DNA from: Lachnospiraceae bacterium oral taxon 096
GTDB lineage: Bacteria; Bacillota; Clostridia; Lachnospirales; Lachnospiraceae
Length of the DNA: 64,000 nt
Assembly (NCBI GenBank): GCA_018141845.1
Contig: CP073340.1
Location: 893,001-957,000 of the forward strand
Reading direction: 5' to 3'
A program made the position numbers and the translations under genes. The notes beneath the pieces are model-generated. The model did no database searches. It saw only the letters and a list, made by a program, of their open reading frames with translations, and was not told the origin of the DNA. This document shows, piece by piece, positions 1 to 7,962 of this stretch; within the stretch, counting starts at the first letter, position 1; every line of letters begins with the position of its first letter.

Positions 1-1
1 G

Positions 2-196
2 ATGGGACATGAGCATGTCTTACAGATGCATGGATTTTATATTGATTTTGAGAAGATGAAAATTCAATTTGATATGATTGTGGGATTTGAGGCGAAGGAT
101 CGCCATGCGATCTATGATCATGTCAGTCAAGAAATCAAAGAAAAGTATCCAGAATTTGATGTGGAAATTGTAATGGATACAGATTACAGCGATTAA
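2..196 (+). CDS. Cation diffusion facilitator transporter, C-terminal end (partial)
   Basis: Only the last 64 codons lie in the window; the gene begins upstream, so the first ATG is just an internal codon. The tail FDMIVGFEAKDRHAIYD followed by a YPEFDVEIVMDTDYS-type end resembles the cytoplasmic C-terminal domain of cation diffusion facilitator (CDF) efflux proteins, a small ferredoxin-like fold that senses and dimerises around metal. The family exports divalent metals such as Zn, Fe or Mn in exchange for protons. Without the membrane part the metal cannot be guessed. It ends at a strong bidirectional hairpin shared with the convergent gene. Confidence 0.7.
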   Translation: MGHEHVLQMHGFYIDFEKMKIQFDMIVGFEAKDRHAIYDHVSQEIKEKYPEFDVEIVMDTDYSD

Positions 197-209
197 TGAT
201 ATAGAAGAT

Positions 210-253
210 AAAAGGGCGTGAAAAAAATGAATCTTCATTTTTTCACGCCCTTT
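210..253. terminator. Bidirectional intrinsic terminator
   Basis: AAAGGGCGTGAAAAAA is followed by a short loop and its complement TTTTTTCACGCCCTTT. The A-run on one side and T-run on the other let the hairpin stop transcription from both convergent genes (the CDF gene on + and the wall-binding protein on -). Confidence 0.85.
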
Positions 254-272
254 AGAATAAATGGGACATTAA

Positions 273-1160
273 TTAGTAAAGTCCATTTTGTTCGTCTTCA
301 TAGACCTTACTCATATCTTTGGAGAGATATGGATGCTGATCGAATCCACAGCCATATCCCATGGCATCAGCATAACCTGTTTTTCCATCCATTTGAAGTA
401 TGCACCATTGATGTGTCCAAGAATTTGGATTGGCATGTGTCCAGTCGTATCCCATAAAGTCAAGAACTCGTCCTAGTGCTCTTGTTCCTCCTGCACAGGT
501 GGAGACATGGGCAACAAAAACACCATAAGGACTCCGATAATATTTGTTAGCATCAGTTCCGTACTGATTACTGAGAATATATTCTCTGTAAATAATGGAT
601 GCAGCTTTTCTGACTTTGGCTAAATCTGTAGTCAAAGAAGAATCAGAGAGAACTCGGATGGCGATCTTTCGTGCCACATCATCTGCTTGGTTGGCTTGCT
701 CTTTGGAGCAATTCTTGTAATAATCATGTTTGGCAACAACAGCAGCGGCTCTTGCTTCATCTAGCTTAACTTGACCAGTAGAGGATTGTGTATTGCCAGA
801 GAGCCATGCACCATCGGCACCAACCTTGTATCCATCTGGAGTTGTGGTGTTAGTGAGCATTGCACCATTTGAGCCAAGATAGTAATTGCCAATCCAGCGA
901 TTGGCGACCATTTTACCGCTGTCATCTAAGTAGTACCAAGTTCCTCTTAGATCCTTCCAGCCAGTACTCATAAATCCAAGTTGGTCAATATAGTACCAAG
1001 AGCCATTGTCATTTACCCATTCATCCTGAGCAAAGCGGCGACCATTTTGAATATAGCGCCATTTTCCATCGTCCTTGTACCAAGGGCTAGCAGCGAATAC
1101 GCTGGTTGTTGTGGCGATGGTCACAGCTGCTGAAATAAGACATAAAGCTAATTTCCTCAT
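273..1160 (-). CDS. Secreted transglutaminase-like protein with cell-wall-binding repeats
   Basis: The 295-residue product starts with a signal peptide (about residues 1-23, ending VFA-A). Residues 25-120 hold about four aromatic/glycine repeats (DGKWRYI, NGSWYYID, RGTWYYLD, NYYLGSNG) of the choline/cell-wall-binding type that tether proteins to wall polymers. The C-terminal half looks like a transglutaminase/cysteine-protease fold with a Cys222 (STCAGG), His250 (WTHQWC), Asp265 (YADAMG) triad in the right order. The likely role is hydrolysis or cross-linking of wall peptides or surface proteins outside the cell; the substrate is unknown. An AAGGAGG site lies 7 nt before the ATG. It has its own promoter and is divergent from the glycan operon. 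Confidence 0.8.
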   Translation of the reverse strand: MRKLALCLISAAVTIATTTSVFAASPWYKDDGKWRYIQNGRRFAQDEWVNDNGSWYYIDQLGFMSTGWKDLRGTWYYLDDSGKMVANRWIGNYYLGSNGAMLTNTTTPDGYKVGADGAWLSGNTQSSTGQVKLDEARAAAVVAKHDYYKNCSKEQANQADDVARKIAIRVLSDSSLTTDLAKVRKAASIIYREYILSNQYGTDANKYYRSPYGVFVAHVSTCAGGTRALGRVLDFMGYDWTHANPNSWTHQWCILQMDGKTGYADAMGYGCGFDQHPYLSKDMSKVYEDEQNGLY

Positions 1161-1203
1161 AATGGTTTCCTCCTTTTTATTGTATATGTTCTATATTAGC
1201 TTA

Positions 1204-1232
1204 AGAATACTATAATTGCTCAGGGGAGTCAA
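1204..1232 (-). promoter_or_regulatory. Sigma-A promoter for the wall-binding transglutaminase gene
   Basis: On the minus strand TTGACT (1232-1227) is separated by 17 bp from TATTCT (1209-1204), about 40 bp before the ATG at 1160. Spacing and sequence fit a housekeeping promoter. Confidence 0.65.
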
Positions 1233-1337
1233 TAATTTATTAAGAAAAAAGAAAGAAAAAATTAAATAAATTTGAAGAACCCAAAATAGTAAGTGGACTT
1301 TTAAATCTCAGAAGAGCAAAACAATCTCCCGATACGC

Positions 1338-1366
1338 TAGACGAAAGGAAGGATTTAAGCTATACT
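1338..1366 (+). promoter_or_regulatory. Candidate promoter of the surface-glycan operon
   Basis: TAGACG (1338-1343), a 17-bp spacer and TATACT (1361-1366) lie about 70 bp before rfbC. The -35 is imperfect. A second TTGACC at 1386 has only 13 bp before TAAAAT and is less likely. The rest of the 274-bp gap is AT-rich with no gene that I can see. Confidence 0.35.
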
Positions 1367-1434
1367 TAAAAGATAGATTTATGGCTTGACCATAGAAAAT
1401 GGAATAAAATGCAATCAAGAAATAGGAGAAAAGA

Positions 1435-1992
1435 ATGGGTAAGATTACAGTAACGAATTGTGAAATTGATGGACTTTATGTTATCGAGCCAACGGTGTTT
1501 CCAGATGCAAGAGGATACTTTGTGGAAACCTACAATCAGAGAGATTTTGAGGAAGCTGGACTGAATATGAAATTTGTACAGGACAATCAGAGCATGTCTG
1601 TCAAGGGAGTATTGCGTGGGCTACATTTTCAAAAGGAGCATCCACAGGGAAAGCTTGTTCGTGTACTGCGTGGGGAAGTTTTTGATGTGGCTGTAGATTT
1701 GAGAAAACATTCAAAGACATATGGAAAATGGTTTGGCGTGGTGCTTTCGGCAGAAAATAAAAAGCAATTTTATATTTCTGAGGGTTTTGCTCATGGCTTT
1801 TTGGTATTATCCGATGAGGCAGAGTTTGCCTATAAGTGTACAGATTTTTATCATCCAGGCGATGAGGGTGGAATTATTTGGAATGATCCATCTATTGGAA
1901 TTGAATGGCCAATTGCAGAGGGAATGGAAATTAATTTATCAGAAAAAGATACAAAGTGGAATGATTTAGCACATACATTCCATTTTTCATAA
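1435..1992 (+). CDS. rfbC: dTDP-4-dehydrorhamnose 3,5-epimerase
   Basis: The 185-residue product matches RmlC/RfbC in length and motifs: RGYFVETYN, RGLHFQ with the catalytic-type His64, KLVRVLRGEVFDVAVDLR, Tyr134 in AYKCTDFY, and the GIIWNDPSIGIEWP end. The enzyme epimerises C3 and C5 of dTDP-4-keto-6-deoxyglucose on the way to dTDP-L-rhamnose or a related deoxysugar. It is the first gene of the glycan operon, with GGAG 7 nt upstream of the ATG. rfbA, rfbB and rfbD are not in the window and must be elsewhere if rhamnose is made; a C3- or C5-only epimerase variant cannot be excluded. Confidence 0.9.
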   Translation: MGKITVTNCEIDGLYVIEPTVFPDARGYFVETYNQRDFEEAGLNMKFVQDNQSMSVKGVLRGLHFQKEHPQGKLVRVLRGEVFDVAVDLRKHSKTYGKWFGVVLSAENKKQFYISEGFAHGFLVLSDEAEFAYKCTDFYHPGDEGGIIWNDPSIGIEWPIAEGMEINLSEKDTKWNDLAHTFHFS

Positions 1993-2001
1993 GGAGCAAA
2001 G

Positions 2002-2814
2002 ATGAAGAATCTCATTGGACTGTTCAAGGATTTGCAAAAGAATAGAAAATTGATTTGGGAACTGGCAAAGGCAGATTTTAAAAAGCGTTTTGTAGGTTCT
2101 TATTTTGGCATTGTGTGGATGTTTGTGCAACCAGTTGTCACGGTATTTATTTATTTTGCCATCTTTCAGATGGGATTTAAAAGTGTTCCTCCAGTGCCGG
2201 GAGCGCCCTATGTTCTTTGGCTTGTGCCAGGAATTGTACCTTGGTTTTACTTTGCTGAGGCAATGAACACGGGGACAAGTTGCTTGCAGGAGTATGATTA
2301 TCTCGTTAAAAAAGTAGTTTTCAATGTTCAAATTTTGCCAGTAATTAAGTTGATTTCTTGCTTAATTGTGCATGGCATTTTTGTACTCATTATGATAGGA
2401 ATGTATTTTTGCTTTGGTCGTTTACCAAAGGTTACTTGGATACAGCTCATTTATTATACCTTTGCTTTATCCTTATTTGTGCTTGGTTGGACACTCATTA
2501 CGGCATCCATCAATGTATTTTTTAAGGATATGGCACAGATTGTCAGCATTGCCTTGCAATTTGGTATGTGGCTTGTGCCGATTATGTGGGATCCAACAAT
2601 GTTTCAAAATCGACCTGCGTGGTTGGATAGTGTGTTAAAGATCAATCCAATTTATTACATTGTCATGGGATACCGAGATAGTATGCTTCAGGGAAATTGG
2701 TTCTTTGAGCGTCCAATGCTCACCATTTATTTCTGGATTTGGACAATCGTCATGCTCATGATTGGATTGAAAGTATTTCATAAACTGAGACCACATTTAT
2801 CAGATGTATTGTAG
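2002..2814 (+). CDS. Polysaccharide ABC exporter, permease subunit (Wzm/TagG type)
   Basis: The 270-residue protein has the ABC-2 pattern of glycan exporters: an amphipathic N-terminus (LIWELAKADFKKRFVGSYFGIVWMFVQP) followed by about six hydrophobic segments. It would form the membrane channel that moves a finished undecaprenyl-linked glycan to the outer face of the membrane. The gene starts 9 nt after rfbC and ends with a TAG whose G belongs to an in-frame GTG of the next gene, so it is translationally close to the ATPase. Partner choice is clear from the adjacent ATPase. Confidence 0.9.
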   Translation: MKNLIGLFKDLQKNRKLIWELAKADFKKRFVGSYFGIVWMFVQPVVTVFIYFAIFQMGFKSVPPVPGAPYVLWLVPGIVPWFYFAEAMNTGTSCLQEYDYLVKKVVFNVQILPVIKLISCLIVHGIFVLIMIGMYFCFGRLPKVTWIQLIYYTFALSLFVLGWTLITASINVFFKDMAQIVSIALQFGMWLVPIMWDPTMFQNRPAWLDSVLKINPIYYIVMGYRDSMLQGNWFFERPMLTIYFWIWTIVMLMIGLKVFHKLRPHLSDVL

Positions 2815-2831
2815 TGTGGGGGGAGAAAAGG

Positions 2832-4178
2832 ATGCAAAATAATCTTGCGATATCCGTGCAGGATGTCACGAAAGTATATCGACTGTATGACAAGCCGATT
2901 GATCGATTAAAGGAGGCGTTAAGCCCAACCCATAAAGAGTACCACAAGAAGTTCTTTGCACTTGATAAAATTAGTTTTGATGTAGAAAAGGGGACAACTG
3001 TAGGAATTATTGGAACCAATGGTTCAGGAAAGTCAACGATTTTAAAGATTATTACAGGGGTCTTGTCACCAACCACAGGTAAGGTGGAGGTAGATGGAAA
3101 TATTTCTGCACTGCTTGAACTTGGAGCAGGCTTTAATATGGATTACACAGGTATTGAAAATGTATATATGAATGGAACGATGATGGGATTTTCTAAGGAG
3201 CAGATGGACCAAAAGCTCGATGAAATTTTGAATTTTGCAGACATTGGCGATTTTGTCTATCAGCCAGTAAAGACCTATTCATCAGGTATGTTTGTTCGAT
3301 TGGCCTTTGCCCTTGCCATCAATGTCGAACCAGAAATTTTGATTGTCGACGAGGCCTTGAGTGTGGGAGATGTCTTCTTTCAAGCAAAGTGCTACAAGAA
3401 AATTGATGAGATTCGAAAAAAGGGAACCACAGTTTTGATGGTCACTCATGACATGGGAAGTATTATTAAGTACTGTGACAAGGTAGTGTTGCTCAATCGA
3501 GGAGCTTTTGTTGCCGAAGGAGCACCGGGGCATATGGTGGATCTCTATAAAAAAATTCTTGCCAATCGTCTCGACGATGTGGAGAGAGAATTGACAGAAG
3601 AAAAATTTGAAAAGGCGTATACTTTTGGCACAGATGCCGAGCCAAAGAAGGACGATTTCAGTGTAGAGAGTGGAAACTTGATGAAAGAGAAGTTGACACT
3701 CAATCCGAATGTGACCGAGTATGGCGATGGTCGTGCAGAAATCTATGACCTTGGACTTCTTGATGAGAAAGGTGATGTCACCAATATGCTCCTAAAAGGA
3801 GAATACTTTACCATTCGAGAGCGAATTCGCTTCTTTGCAAATATTGAAAATCCTATTTTTACATATACAATAAAAGATAAAAAGGGAATGGATTTGACAG
3901 GAACCAATACCCTCTATGAGGGAAGTGATGTGCATTCTGTCAAAGATGGTGACACCTATGAAGTGGAGTTTCGCCAAAAAATGACTTTGCAGGGTGGGGA
4001 GTATCTACTTTCAATGAGTTGTACAGGGTTTGAAAATGGTACACACACCGTCTACCATCGACTCTATGATGTAGCCAATATTACGGTGATTTCCAATAAA
4101 AATACGGTAGGTGTCTATGATATGGAGCCTGAGGTTACCGTAAATTATTATGAGGGAGGTGCTCATGGAAAAAAGTAG
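2832..4178 (+). CDS. Polysaccharide ABC exporter ATPase with Wzt-type carbohydrate-binding domain
   Basis: The 448-residue ATPase has Walker A GTNGSGKST (61-69), ABC signature YSSGM (from 149) and Walker B ending VDE (172-174). Residues of about 284-440 form an extra C-terminal domain (EYGDGRAEIYDLGLLDEKGD onward) like the Wzt C-terminal domain, which in E. coli O8/O9a recognises the modified non-reducing end of the glycan before export. I choose the ATG at 2832 because GGGGGAG lies 6 nt upstream; an in-frame GTG at 2814 has no such site. The gene overlaps the next by 14 nt. Seen: the extra domain. Inferred: that it reads a terminal cap. Confidence 0.9.
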   Translation: MQNNLAISVQDVTKVYRLYDKPIDRLKEALSPTHKEYHKKFFALDKISFDVEKGTTVGIIGTNGSGKSTILKIITGVLSPTTGKVEVDGNISALLELGAGFNMDYTGIENVYMNGTMMGFSKEQMDQKLDEILNFADIGDFVYQPVKTYSSGMFVRLAFALAINVEPEILIVDEALSVGDVFFQAKCYKKIDEIRKKGTTVLMVTHDMGSIIKYCDKVVLLNRGAFVAEGAPGHMVDLYKKILANRLDDVERELTEEKFEKAYTFGTDAEPKKDDFSVESGNLMKEKLTLNPNVTEYGDGRAEIYDLGLLDEKGDVTNMLLKGEYFTIRERIRFFANIENPIFTYTIKDKKGMDLTGTNTLYEGSDVHSVKDGDTYEVEFRQKMTLQGGEYLLSMSCTGFENGTHTVYHRLYDVANITVISNKNTVGVYDMEPEVTVNYYEGGAHGKK

Positions 4179-7100
4179 CCTTACAGCAGAGGCATTATTA
4201 AAGATTTATGGATCAGATGAAAAGAAACTTTTGACAGAGCATCCAAGTCTTGAAAATCTCTATGCCTTTTCTAATCAAAGAGAGGGTGCAATTGAGTGGA
4301 TTGACTTCCAAAGAGGGAGAAAAGTCCTAGTGATCAATGACCGCTTTGGTGCTGTCGTTGGCAGCCTGTTGAAAAAAGGCTTGGATGTCACCGTCATTGA
4401 TAAGAAACAGGAGAATTTAGATTTTATTTCTGAGCGGTATGATGTCAGTGAGGAACAACTTCATTTTTTTAAGGGGAGCATTGCCGGTTTTAGCAAGAAC
4501 ACACAGTTTGACTATATCATATTGTTTGGAAATGTACATGGTGAGGGGGAGTGTGTAACCGAGCCGTCGACTTTTCGCTCTGTGAACAGATTGTTGGCAG
4601 ATCATGGAAAATTCATTTTTTGTGTGGATAATCGCTTTGGCATTCAATTTTTGGCTGGAACACAATCGAATGAGGAACAATTGAGCAAGTTTGAAATTCG
4701 ACAATTGATGAAGAGTGCAGGGATGAATGAGATGCATTTTTATTATCCCATTTATGATTATCGCCTGCCATTTTCCATCTATTCAGACGATTGTCTTCCA
4801 AAAAAGGGAGAGATTTCTCGCTATCTTCCTGCGTATAATTATCCGAAGTATCTCAATGTGGATATTGCTACCAAGTTTGCTCAATCGGGGGACACGGGAG
4901 ATTTTGTCAATATGGTCAATTCCTTTATTGTCATTGGTGGAAAGCCAGAGCGTGCAATTTTTGTCAAATACAATCGAACCCGTCAGGACGCCCTTCGCAT
5001 TAAGACTGTAATTGAGCGGGATGAACATGGAAAGTTGAGTGTTGTCAAGGCAGCACTGGATGAGGCAGGGAAAAAGCATATTTTGTCTTTTGAAGATAAG
5101 TATGAAAGGCTGAGCAAAGAAGAGACGAGAGTGAGTTATTTAAAGGCTGATATTTCGGCAGATGGAATGTCCGCACGTTTTCCATTTATTATGGGAGAAA
5201 CATTTACGACACTACTTGGGCGAGAAATTAAAGATGGCGAAGTACCTGTGGATAAAATTAATGAGGCACTCAACTGGATTAATGGAAAATCGGGAACCGC
5301 CAATCACGATGCAATTTTTGATAATTTCATTATTGCAAAGAATGGTCTAGTCGGCATTGACTATGAGTGGGTGGAAGACAAGACCTTGGAGAGAAAATAT
5401 ACTTGCTACCGTGCATTGCACGCCTTTTTTGAGAGCTTTAAGCATAGGCTCTATTTGAGAAAAGAATGGGAATTTATGAAACTTTTTGATATTTCCATTG
5501 ATGAAATGAAGCGCTTTGAAAAAGAGGAACAGGAATTTCAAAGCAAAGTTCACGGTGACAATCAAAAGATTTATTTGGATAATTACATTGTCGAGCCAAA
5601 GACAGACAAATTGATGAACCATTTGGTGAGAGAGAGAAATATTGCCATTGGGCAGATGGAAGGTATAAAAAAGATTGTCAAAGAGAGAGATACAACCATT
5701 CGAAAGATGACAGAGGTTAAGCGACTGACGGATAACCATGTCACCAATTTGGAGGCCATTATTGAAAATCTTCGTGCTGAAAATGTGGAGCTCTCGAAGT
5801 TAGTCAATTATTACGGAAATCATCTCTCTTTGATGACAAGAGTAAAGAGAAAGTTGCATAAGAAGATTGATGAAAAATACCCTGAGGGCAGTGAGGGAAG
5901 GAAAAAATTAAAGTATAGAAAGCTTGCCTTTACTCATCCAGGTCAATATTTAAAATTAAAATTGACCAAGAAGGGAAGAAATCTGATTGAAGGCGATTTT
6001 AAGGTCGGGGAGGATTATACAAAGTACGGAAAATTGCAATTTGCTGTGGAAGAAAATCCAAAGGTCAGCATTATTATTCCTGTGTATAATCAGATTCACT
6101 ACACCTATGCCTGCCTGGCCTCTATTCTTGAAAACACAAAGGATGTTACCTATGAAGTCATTATTGCCGATGATGTCTCTACTGATGCGACAAAGGAACT
6201 TGACCGATTTGTGGAGGGAATTGTCATCAGTAGAAATGAGACAAATCAGGGATTTTTAAAAAACTGCAATCAGGCAGCAAAGAAGGCAAAGGGGCAATAT
6301 ATCATGTTTTTAAACAATGACACCAAGGTTCATCCAAGGTGGTTGTCTTCTTTGGTGGAGTTGATTGAATCTGATGAGAGTATTGGAATGGTTGGCTCAA
6401 AACTGGTCTATCCTACGGGGCAGTTACAGGAAGCTGGTGGCATTATTTGGAGTGATGGGTCTGGATGGAATTATGGAAGATTGCAAGATCCTGATGACTG
6501 CGAATACAATTATGTCAAGGATGTCGATTATATTTCGGGGGCAGCCATCCTTTTGAGTTATCATTTGTGGAAGCAAATTGGAGGGTTTGATGAGAGATTT
6601 GCACCCGCCTATTGTGAAGATTCAGATTTAGCTTTTGAGGTGAGAAAGGCGGGATATCGAGTGTGCTATCAGCCAGCTTCTGTGGTCACTCACTTTGAGG
6701 GAATTTCCAATGGAACGGATGTCAATGGAAGTGGACTAAAGCGCTATCAGGTGGAAAATTCAATAAAGTTAAAGGAAAAGTGGGCAAAAGAATTTGCTCT
6801 TCAATATGAAAATATTGGAACACCTGATCCATTCCGTGCGAGGGAGAGAAGCAAGGGGAAAAAGATTATTCTCTTTGTTGATCACTATGTGCCAACTTAT
6901 GACAAGGATGCAGGTTCAAAGACGACATTCCAGTACTTAAAGATGTTGGTCAAGAAGGGCTATATTGTCAAGTTTTTAGGAGATAATTTTGCACACGAAG
7001 AACCATATACGAGCACATTGGAGCAAATGGGCATTGAGGTTTTATATGGTTCAAAGATGGCAGGAGATATTTGGGGGTGGATTGAAAGGCATCAGCATGA

Positions 7101-7962
7101 TCTTCATTTGGTGTATTTGAACCGCCCACATATTGCTACAAAGTATATTGATTTTATCAAGGAGCACACAGATTTAAAGGTAGTTTACTATGGTCACGAC
7201 TTGCACTTTTTGAGAGAGTACAGGGAGTATCAGTTGACAGGAGATCCAAAGTTACTTGAGTCAAGTGAATATTGGAAGAGTATTGAGTTTATGCTAATGG
7301 AAAAAGCCGATATGAGCTATTATCCGTCTGAGGTCGAGGTCGAATGTATTCATGACATTGACCCTGAAATTAAGGTCAAGGCCATTACAGCCTATGTCTA
7401 TGACGAGTTTATTGACCATTGCGATAAAAACTATGAGGAGAATGAGGGACTTTTGTTTGTTGGTGGTTTTGCCCATCCACCAAATGCAGATGCTGTACTT
7501 TGGTTTGTGAATGAAATTTTCCCATTGATTCGAGAAAAATTAAAGGTTAATTTCTATATTGTGGGTTCAAAGGCCAGTGATGAAATTAAGGCCCTACACA
7601 ACCCAGAGCAGGGCATTATTTTTAAGGGATTTGTCACAGATGAGGAATTAGAAAATTTGTATCAAAAGAATCGCCTCGTTGTTGTACCTCTTCGCTATGG
7701 TGCAGGAGTCAAGGGAAAAGTCATTGAAGCACTTCACAATGGAAGCGCCATTGTGACGACTTCGACGGGTGCAGAAGGTATTCCCTATGCACAGCGGATT
7801 ATGGAAGTGGTGGATGATCCAGAAGAATTTGCAAATACGGTTGTCTCTCTATATCAGGATATTCGTCGTCTACAAAAGATGAGTCAGACAGCCCTTGACT
7901 ATATCAAGGAGCAAAACAGTGTGGATGCTGCATGGTCTGTAATTTCGGAGGAATTTGAATAG
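4165..7962 (+). CDS. Multimodular methyltransferase / kinase-like / coiled-coil / double glycosyltransferase
   Basis: The 1265-residue protein has five parts. Residues 50-270 look like a class I methyltransferase (VLVINDRFG from 54, VTVIDKK with Asp79, DYIILFGN from 116). Residues 260-480 look kinase-like: Lys267 in FVKYN, Asp382 and Asn387 spaced as in the HxDxxxxN loop, and Asp399-x-Glu401 in GIDYEW. Residues 483-556 are charged and heptad-like, probably coiled coil. Residues 630-890 are a GT2 domain (KVSIIIPVYN, FLNNDTK, CEDSDLAFE). Residues 899-1265 are a GT4-type domain (FVGGFAHPPNADAV). WsaE of Geobacillus pairs a methyltransferase with two rhamnosyltransferases; WbdD of E. coli O9a has methyltransferase, kinase and coiled coil in this order. 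GGAGG 7 nt upstream favours the ATG at 4165. The kinase assignment is my inference. Confidence 0.8.
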   Translation: MEKSSLTAEALLKIYGSDEKKLLTEHPSLENLYAFSNQREGAIEWIDFQRGRKVLVINDRFGAVVGSLLKKGLDVTVIDKKQENLDFISERYDVSEEQLHFFKGSIAGFSKNTQFDYIILFGNVHGEGECVTEPSTFRSVNRLLADHGKFIFCVDNRFGIQFLAGTQSNEEQLSKFEIRQLMKSAGMNEMHFYYPIYDYRLPFSIYSDDCLPKKGEISRYLPAYNYPKYLNVDIATKFAQSGDTGDFVNMVNSFIVIGGKPERAIFVKYNRTRQDALRIKTVIERDEHGKLSVVKAALDEAGKKHILSFEDKYERLSKEETRVSYLKADISADGMSARFPFIMGETFTTLLGREIKDGEVPVDKINEALNWINGKSGTANHDAIFDNFIIAKNGLVGIDYEWVEDKTLERKYTCYRALHAFFESFKHRLYLRKEWEFMKLFDISIDEMKRFEKEEQEFQSKVHGDNQKIYLDNYIVEPKTDKLMNHLVRERNIAIGQMEGIKKIVKERDTTIRKMTEVKRLTDNHVTNLEAIIENLRAENVELSKLVNYYGNHLSLMTRVKRKLHKKIDEKYPEGSEGRKKLKYRKLAFTHPGQYLKLKLTKKGRNLIEGDFKVGEDYTKYGKLQFAVEENPKVSIIIPVYNQIHYTYACLASILENTKDVTYEVIIADDVSTDATKELDRFVEGIVISRNETNQGFLKNCNQAAKKAKGQYIMFLNNDTKVHPRWLSSLVELIESDESIGMVGSKLVYPTGQLQEAGGIIWSDGSGWNYGRLQDPDDCEYNYVKDVDYISGAAILLSYHLWKQIGGFDERFAPAYCEDSDLAFEVRKAGYRVCYQPASVVTHFEGISNGTDVNGSGLKRYQVENSIKLKEKWAKEFALQYENIGTPDPFRARERSKGKKIILFVDHYVPTYDKDAGSKTTFQYLKMLVKKGYIVKFLGDNFAHEEPYTSTLEQMGIEVLYGSKMAGDIWGWIERHQHDLHLVYLNRPHIATKYIDFIKEHTDLKVVYYGHDLHFLREYREYQLTGDPKLLESSEYWKSIEFMLMEKADMSYYPSEVEVECIHDIDPEIKVKAITAYVYDEFIDHCDKNYEENEGLLFVGGFAHPPNADAVLWFVNEIFPLIREKLKVNFYIVGSKASDEIKALHNPEQGIIFKGFVTDEELENLYQKNRLVVVPLRYGAGVKGKVIEALHNGSAIVTTSTGAEGIPYAQRIMEVVDDPEEFANTVVSLYQDIRRLQKMSQTALDYIKEQNSVDAAWSVISEEFE

